The translations under genes were made by a program, and so were the position numbers. The notes under the pieces were generated by a model, which saw only the letters and a list, made by a program, of their open reading frames with translations, was not told where the DNA came from and ran no database searches. From NCBI RefSeq assembly GCF_025567085.1, contig NZ_JAOQJN010000003.1, positions 124,001-188,000 on the forward strand: DNA of 64,000 bases. Reading direction: 5' to 3'. This DNA is from Bovifimicola ammoniilytica (GTDB lineage Bacteria > Bacillota > Clostridia > Lachnospirales > Lachnospiraceae). This document shows positions 59,270 to 64,000 of this stretch, one piece after another; position 1 is the first letter of the stretch, and every line of letters begins with the position of its first letter.

Positions 59270-60268
59270 CTATCTCGCTTTTTCCTTTGCGTCATATACA
59301 AGCTGCGGCTCTGCAACGATACCATCAAGGCTCTTGTTCGGTGTATCTGTTGCAAGCGTGAGTTTTCTTAAATCTTTATCATAGTGATACACCTGATTGG
59401 AAAGTCGTTCTTCCAATGCCACCTTCTGCATATTCACCTCTGCCACCATCTGTGCAAGCTCCTCCGGATCTGTCAGTTCAGTGGACACCGCAAGAACTTC
59501 GTGCACACTTGAAGGCAGGATATACAGATCACTTTCAAGGTTTTCTGCCAGTTCGTGAAGCTCATTCTCATAAAGCATTGATACTGCACCGTCAATTCCC
59601 CTGTTATTGGAGATTATCCACAGAGTCTGCTCCGGTGGAACTTCCCTGATCATCATCTCTGCTATCTCCTCCGGCATCCCGTCACTTAAAAACATCTCTT
59701 TCATAACATCATTCATATTTCTTATTCTTGGCGGTAAGATTCTTCTTGTGTTTTCAGCCGCATATTTAAAAAGCTGCTCCTCATTCATTCCAAGTCTTTC
59801 CGCAAGGCTGTTCGTAACCTTTATACTCTGAATACTTTCAGCATCCGCATTTATCACAAGTTTATAGATAATGGAAAGATCCTGAAATTCTCTGTGTGGC
59901 ACCTGCTCCAGAAATGACCTGTTCTGTTCCGTATTGATAAGCTGGAATACTACCTTTTCATTGGCATCTTTGTATAAGCTGTCAACATCAACAACTTGTG
60001 GTGTCTTTGCAAACTCCATTGCCATAAGGTCACATGCCGCCATCAGTGTTTCCTCCAGATCACCACAGTTCTGATATTTCTCATACATATCGTTGATATA
60101 AATAGTAGGAGAAATATTAGTATCTTTGCCTCTGATACTGATACCGTCATAGGTCATATTTACCTTTTCCACAGGCATAACTACAAGCTCCATACCTTTG
60201 AAGTTATCCGGCATATAGTCCATAAACTTCTCTTTTACTACTTCCTTAAAAATCTCATAATTCATCAT
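59270..60268 (-). CDS. DUF5688-like protein
   Basis: This 332-residue protein opens NYEIFKEVVKEKFMDYMPDN and continues with YKLVINADAESIQSIKVTNS and WIISNNRGIDGAVSMLYENE, then LESDLYILPSSVHEVLAVST. This is the DUF5688 pattern of Clostridia mobile elements. It is soluble with no signal peptide. Role unknown. A strong minus-strand terminator lies only 18 bases before its start, so its expression may need read-through. Confidence 0.82.
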   Translation of the reverse strand: MMNYEIFKEVVKEKFMDYMPDNFKGMELVVMPVEKVNMTYDGISIRGKDTNISPTIYINDMYEKYQNCGDLEETLMAACDLMAMEFAKTPQVVDVDSLYKDANEKVVFQLINTEQNRSFLEQVPHREFQDLSIIYKLVINADAESIQSIKVTNSLAERLGMNEEQLFKYAAENTRRILPPRIRNMNDVMKEMFLSDGMPEEIAEMMIREVPPEQTLWIISNNRGIDGAVSMLYENELHELAENLESDLYILPSSVHEVLAVSTELTDPEELAQMVAEVNMQKVALEERLSNQVYHYDKDLRKLTLATDTPNKSLDGIVAEPQLVYDAKEKAR

Positions 60269-60285
60269 ATCTGCTTATCCTCCAA

Positions 60286-60331
60286 ACAAAAAAAGCGGGG
60301 GAACATAAGTCATTGGCTTACATTCCCCCGC
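60286..60331 (-). terminator. Intra-operon terminator before DUF5688 gene
   Basis: A perfect 9-bp GC-rich stem (GCGGGGGAA/TTCCCCCGC) with a 19-base loop containing a smaller TAAG/CTTA pair is followed on the minus strand by seven U. It lies between the small genes at 60418-60689 and DUF5688. Confidence 0.75.
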
Positions 60332-60417
60332 AAGGTTGATTGTTTTTATTTTCTCTTTGATATACCCATCAGCTCATTCCGGACAATCCCGTATTCTGTG
60401 CATTTTAACCTCCTTGA

Positions 60418-60501
60418 TTATAACAATTTCTTAAATTTAAAGAAATACTTCACAAGTCTTCTGTTTTTCCTGTAAGCAGGAAAGAAGCCTTTTACCTCCA
60501 T
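60418..60501 (-). CDS. 27-residue basic peptide
   Basis: ATG 60501 follows GGGGAGGTGAGACT. The product starts MEVKGFFPAYRKNRRLVKYF and ends KFKKLL, with 10 Lys/Arg. It starts 14 bases after the small membrane protein. A cationic amphipathic peptide; it could be membrane- or nucleic-acid-active. The ribosome site is strong but no homology is known to me. Confidence 0.5.
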   Translation of the reverse strand: MEVKGFFPAYRKNRRLVKYFFKFKKLL

Positions 60502-60515
60502 AGTCTCACCTCCCC

Positions 60516-60689
60516 TCAAAATGTTCCCATTCTTACGAATGAAAGAAATACTCTTGCTACCAGACAGAATAGAAGAAGAACTAACCTGACAAATCCCAAG
60601 AACAGCTTGAATGCTCCAAGAACAATTTTCAGCATCCACTTGAGTAGCTGTAAAACAGCGGTTCCTACGGCTCCTGCAATTCTTCTCAT
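60516..60689 (-). CDS. Small membrane protein
   Basis: This 57-residue protein starts at ATG 60689 (GAAAGGAGA upstream) and overlaps the ParR-like gene by 0-1 codons' distance. After a short basic head (MRRIAGAVGTAVLQLLKWML) it is nearly all hydrophobic with scattered Lys/Arg (GAFKLFLGFVRLVLLLFCLV). Similar small proteins follow parM-like genes in related ICEs. Possible membrane anchor or phage-holin-like peptide. Role unknown. Confidence 0.65.
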   Translation of the reverse strand: MRRIAGAVGTAVLQLLKWMLKIVLGAFKLFLGFVRLVLLLFCLVARVFLSFVRMGTF

Positions 60690-60694
60690 AATAA

Positions 60695-61135
60695 TCAATC
60701 TCCTTTCAACATCCATCCCATTGCCAATCCTGCAACATCTGAATCATTCATAACATCTTCTTCCGGCTGTTCTTCCATATCTTCCTGTGGGTTTGCAATC
60801 ACTACCGGCTGGCTGTTCTTCACTCCCGCCAAAGCTCCCCCAAGTAAAGAAATGACCTCTTTTCTTGCCTCACTCATTGCAGAATACTCAATTTCCTTTT
60901 TTATCTTTTCTATCTCGTCCCTCGTTACAAACTGTTCATATCTCTTTTCCTCTTTGGAGGGAATATCATCCTCTCCATAGTGGTCAATATAAAACTCACA
61001 GGCTTCAATCAGGAACTGATTCTTTGACTTATATATCTTTGGATTAAGCCCCTTTATGACCTCATTGATTTTAGCGTGTTGAGGATTGAGCAGATTCAGT
61101 CGGAATGTGCTCTCCATAATATGCCTTCGTGCCAT
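60695..61135 (-). CDS. ParR-like DNA-binding partner of ParM
   Basis: This 146-residue protein opens TFRLNLLNPQHAKINEVIKG, then KSKNQFLIEACEFYIDHYG, a ribbon-helix-helix-like head. A helical middle (EIEKIKKEIEYSAMSEARKE) and an acidic tail (PQEDMEEQPEEDVMNDSD) follow. It lies 11 bases after the ParM-like gene, the place of parR, and has the right size. ParR binds a centromere site and caps ParM filaments. The call rests on fold pattern and position. Confidence 0.7.
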   Translation of the reverse strand: MARRHIMESTFRLNLLNPQHAKINEVIKGLNPKIYKSKNQFLIEACEFYIDHYGEDDIPSKEEKRYEQFVTRDEIEKIKKEIEYSAMSEARKEVISLLGGALAGVKNSQPVVIANPQEDMEEQPEEDVMNDSDVAGLAMGWMLKGD

Positions 61136-61146
61136 ATGACTACCCC

Positions 61147-62067
61147 CTATGCAAGTCTCTTAGCAGTTTTCAATCCCATAATGGCAAGCTGTTCATATCC
61201 TCTGGCATTTGCCTTTACATCAAGGATATAAGAGATATTCTTTGCTTCGTGATTGCTGAAATTCTTCATTACCACTGCCCCGCCACCTACAAATACAATC
61301 GGTGTAGTTTTAAGGTTATAACCAAACTCACGGATTGAGTTATATACCTTTTCAACAAAGTCCTCTATCTCAGCCTTGATAATCGCAAGGTATTCATCAT
61401 CTATATCAGACCTGCCATATCGCATAATATTCTGGATTTCTGTTTCATCAACTTCCCCATTGAGCTGTCTTACACACTGCTCATTGATAGAACGCATACA
61501 GGTAATAAGTCCTCTTGGCACAGTAACACACTTTGATTCGTCCGGTGACTTGTTAATCACGGGCATAATATCTATTGTCCAGCTACCGATATCAACAACC
61601 AGCGTTTTCTTTGCCATAGTCGGTATCTTGTCAACCACAGCCGCATAGCACTGTGGGAATACCGCCACATCGTCAATCTCAATATGGTATGCTTCATTTT
61701 CATATCTGAAATCAACACGCTTATTCTTGGTCAGGTATTTAATAAAGTTATTTCTCTCTGCTCCAAATCGGGTAAGTGGAAGTCCTACTGCAAGAAATAC
61801 CTTTGCATCTGACAATCCTCTTTTCTTCAATTCCTTTGCGACTGCTGCCAGTGTCAAAAGATAAAAGCTGTCATCTTCAACCTTTGTATCTTTCACTTCC
61901 TGCCTTACTGTTCCAATCTTGTAATACTTACCGTCGTACTCAAGAACATCTCCAAAAAGTGCCGGAGTAGTTGTAATCTCCTTTACCCCTGTGACAAATA
62001 CCTGAGTTACGGTTTTCATCATTGACCAGCCGTGATCAATTCCTATTACCTCTAACTTGTTATTCAT
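61147..62067 (-). CDS. ParM/StbA-family actin-like ATPase
   Basis: This 306-residue protein starts at ATG 62067 (GGAGGA upstream). Actin-fold motifs: EVIGIDHGWSMMKT (phosphate 1), LVVDIGSWTIDIM (phosphate 2), IVFVGGGAVVMKN (adenosine loop). The inserted region is short, as in Alp7/ParM of Firmicutes elements. ParM filaments push plasmid copies apart. In an ICE it would stabilise the excised circle. It is the first gene of the module, 500 bases from the right end. Confidence 0.9.
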   Translation of the reverse strand: MNNKLEVIGIDHGWSMMKTVTQVFVTGVKEITTTPALFGDVLEYDGKYYKIGTVRQEVKDTKVEDDSFYLLTLAAVAKELKKRGLSDAKVFLAVGLPLTRFGAERNNFIKYLTKNKRVDFRYENEAYHIEIDDVAVFPQCYAAVVDKIPTMAKKTLVVDIGSWTIDIMPVINKSPDESKCVTVPRGLITCMRSINEQCVRQLNGEVDETEIQNIMRYGRSDIDDEYLAIIKAEIEDFVEKVYNSIREFGYNLKTTPIVFVGGGAVVMKNFSNHEAKNISYILDVKANARGYEQLAIMGLKTAKRLA

Positions 62068-62576
62068 TTTTCTGTTCCTCCAAATCTTACTAATTTTGTT
62101 CATACAGCTACCCGTACCTTTCGGTTTGTGTTTCTATCCTATTTTCCTTGTCTCTGAAAGATCTGCCAACGATTTATATTCGATCACACTCTGCTCTTGC
62201 TTTCATAAGACAATACTTCCATATACAGCCACCTCTCTTTTTGCGAGATGACTTACATTCAGACCAAATCAGCTTCTTTTCTGCCATCTCCTGCTCATTT
62301 CCAATAAAAAAGGCAGGACAAACAGCCAGATACACTTTTCAGTGCAAAGCTAATTTAGTCCTACCTAAAATTATTACTATTCAATTTTCACCTCTCTTGG
62401 GTACATAAAGCACACTCAGCCCATGAATCTGAACTGCTCTATGTAATGGTCATATTTCGGATTGATATGTCAGCGCTGCCCTATCCTGTACCGATTTAAA
62501 GGTATAAAAATAAGGACTAAATTAGTTCCAACCCCTTGATTTTACTGGGTTTCTTCTAACTTGTCCCAATTATAAC
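62068..62576. other. Right-end region of the element, gene-free
   Basis: About 500 AT-rich bases. It holds a perfect 13-bp inverted repeat, CTAATTTAGTCCT (62350-62362) and AGGACTAAATTAG (62514-62526), and the leader of the parM operon. A centromere-like site for ParR, recombinase accessory sites and the attachment site itself are expected here. I see no tight iterons and no gene. Confidence 0.5.
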
Positions 62577-63035
62577 TCAAGCACCAATATATACCGTATC
62601 ATATGAATCCCAGTTATCAACTGTTGTAGACACCAGTTCCACATCTCTTAAGCTCTCATCATCATGTTCTCTTGACACCCTGCTGTCATCATCTGTCCAG
62701 TCAAGATCATCATCTGTATATGGCTCCATAGGCTCTATTTCAAACAGATCTGCCCCTGTAATTTTTGCTATCTTTTCAGCAACATCTTTTGTATTTCCTG
62801 AAGCTGAATAATATACAACCAATGTTTTTCCATTTCCTGTTGATGTATTTTCTGTTGTATCTGTAGTGTTTTCGGAATTTGTATCCGCTTCTTCATTTCC
62901 AGACTGATTTGTACTTGCAGACTGGCTGCCATTATTAGAAGCAGACTGGTTTGTATTGCTTGCTCCACATCCTGCCATCAAACCGATTGCCATGATGCAT
63001 GTTAAGAGTACTGCTGCTATTTTCTTTGTTTTCAT
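62577..63035 (-). pseudogene. Flavodoxin lipoprotein gene, 3' end cut off by the element
   Basis: The 152 residues start with a lipoprotein signal (VLLTCIMAIGLMAGC), then a Ser/Asn/Thr-rich linker, then a flavodoxin domain (KTLVVYYSASGNTKDVAEKI, the FMN phosphate loop). The frame ends WDSYDTVYIGA, exactly where flavodoxins continue with YPIWWG. At least 60 residues are missing. The stop comes from the adjoining sequence, so the junction is at about 62583-62585. I infer the ICE inserted here; the rest of the gene should lie beyond the left edge of the window next to the recombinase. Confidence 0.82.
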
Positions 63036-63080
63036 TCTAAGGTTACCTCCTGTCGTATAAAATGTTTGTCACGCTAATTT

Positions 63081-63713
63081 CTATCGGATGAAATTGGTAA
63101 ATACAAAATCCGGTGCCTTTGGCATTTCAATTCCCATTTTTGTCGCAACATTTTTGCAGTTAATGAAATATGCCATATTGTTTCCAAGGATCTGCATAAC
63201 CTGCATTCCTTCGAGGTCCTGTTTTACTTCATCCGGATTCGTCCCATGTACCATATTCCAATATCTCGATGTAATGATCGGCATCTGCATCAGACCAAAA
63301 TATTTATTTACCTGGTCCCATGTGGCCGTTGTTCCGGCCCTTCTTGCTGAAATTACCACAGCGGCAGGTTTCAGGCGGAATCTGTCTCCGCCACCGTTTA
63401 AATCGGCATAAAAGACTCTGTCCATAAAGGATGTGATTGCACCGCCTGCACCACCCCAGTGTACCGGAGTTCCAAATACGAATCCGTCATAATCCCCTGC
63501 TATTTCCAGAAATTCATTCACGATATCATCCAGGATGCATTTATTTTTTTCCTGACATTTTCTGCAGGCAATACATCCTGAAATCGGCTTATTTCCAATC
63601 CAGAAAATATCTGTACTTATACCATTTTCATTTAATGCACTGGATACTTCACAAAGAGCTGTATAAGTACAGCCATTTTTGTGCGGACTGCCATTGACAA
63701 GTAATACTTTCAT
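63081..63713 (-). CDS. NADPH-dependent FMN reductase-like flavoprotein
   Basis: This 210-residue protein has the flavodoxin-like fold of the NADPH-dependent FMN reductase/iron-sulfur flavoprotein group: VLLVNGSPHKNGCTYTALCE (phosphate loop), ISGCIACRKCQEKNKC (four Cys, possible cluster or redox site), and FVFGTPVHWGGAGGAITSFM (flavin-binding loop). It may reduce quinones, nitro compounds or flavins. It lies 45 bases upstream of the cut flavodoxin and 18 after the aldo/keto reductase, a typical host redox operon. Confidence 0.88.
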   Translation of the reverse strand: MKVLLVNGSPHKNGCTYTALCEVSSALNENGISTDIFWIGNKPISGCIACRKCQEKNKCILDDIVNEFLEIAGDYDGFVFGTPVHWGGAGGAITSFMDRVFYADLNGGGDRFRLKPAAVVISARRAGTTATWDQVNKYFGLMQMPIITSRYWNMVHGTNPDEVKQDLEGMQVMQILGNNMAYFINCKNVATKMGIEMPKAPDFVFTNFIR

Positions 63714-63731
63714 TGATTTTTCCTCTTATGC

Positions 63732-64000
63732 TTACCAGTTCTTTTTTTCTTTTGAACTGTCATTATTCTTTTTTCTTTCCTCAACCATCTTCACGAACCA
63801 TTCCACCATATTCGGATCCTGATGCGAGAAGAAGGAGCTTGTCTTCTTGTCCAGTTCTGCAATAGTCTTCATATCTTCGTCAGAAAGTGTGAAATCAAAA
63901 ACATTAAAGTTTTCTTCCATTCTCTCAATGTGTGTTGATTTCGGAATAACCACTATCCCTCTCTGAATATGCCAGCGAAGCATAACCTGTGCCGGAGTCT
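63732..64000 (-). CDS. Aldo/keto reductase, 5' part outside window
   Basis: About 89 codons are seen. The frame runs off the right edge and reads TPAQVMLRWHIQRGIVVIPK, then STHIERMEENFNVFDFTLSD, the C-terminal NADP-binding signature of the aldo/keto reductase family. A Lys-rich tail follows. It reduces aldehydes or ketones with NADPH. First of three redox genes read leftwards, all belonging to the host flank. Confidence 0.9.
   Translation of the reverse strand, partial: TPAQVMLRWHIQRGIVVIPKSTHIERMEENFNVFDFTLSDEDMKTIAELDKKTSSFFSHQDPNMVEWFVKMVEERKKNNDSSKEKKNW

Overview
The window reads as low-GC Firmicutes DNA, most like a flagellated gut Lachnospiraceae such as Roseburia or Agathobacter. The reasons are AGGAGG-type ribosome sites, AT-rich codons, agr signalling, Spo0A-like small proteins, a chemotaxis receptor, LacL/LacM beta-galactosidase and a Tn1549/PcfB-type conjugation set. 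Nearly everything is on the minus strand. Bases 1 to about 62,580 look like one integrative conjugative element (ICE) that also carries cargo. The flanking host DNA begins in a flavodoxin gene that is cut off at 62,577-62,585.

Layout. 1-1230: large serine recombinase running off the left edge, the likely integrase. 1.4-5.2 kb: small regulatory genes, including two resolvase-like proteins without the catalytic serine, a MazF-type toxin and four XRE or Spo0A-like regulators. 5.5-15.5 kb: two complete agr quorum-sensing loci (agrD1/B1/C1/A1 and agrD2/B2/C2/A2) plus five small secreted or membrane proteins. Paired LytTR boxes link the first agr system to its own promoter and to a secreted/membrane gene pair. 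16-21.2 kb: methylglyoxal synthase, an AraC regulator, lacM, lacL and a 5'-truncated sugar permease. 21.6-28.7 kb: an ECF sigma/anti-sigma module on both strands. Three copies of the same promoter motif (TTGTCCC, spacer, CGTTATA) drive secreted-protein operons, and two of these open with a homologous 33-residue microprotein followed by a conserved stem-loop. 28.7-30.4 kb: a methyl-accepting chemotaxis protein.

30.9-62.1 kb is the transfer module, transcribed right to left: ParM/ParR-like partition pair, DUF5688, RadC, DUF3991/TOPRIM protein, a repeat-rich oriT-like region, MobC, VirD2-type relaxase, PcfB, VirD4 coupling ATPase, pilin-like protein, VirB6-like protein, PrgI/VirB3, VirB4, NlpC/P60 hydrolase, and a 2481-residue methylase/helicase. 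Nested in the helicase gene, in another frame and with its own ribosome site, is a TnpV homologue. Tandem SpoVG and DUF6674 proteins end the module. A Phd/ParE toxin-antitoxin pair sits on the opposite strand inside it. Intrinsic terminators between transfer genes suggest attenuation or antitermination.

The most notable observations are the nested tnpV, the ECF-sigma regulon with its twin microproteins, and the two agr loci with two different autoinducer precursors carried on one mobile element. All family calls come from reading the translated sequence by eye. No database search was run.
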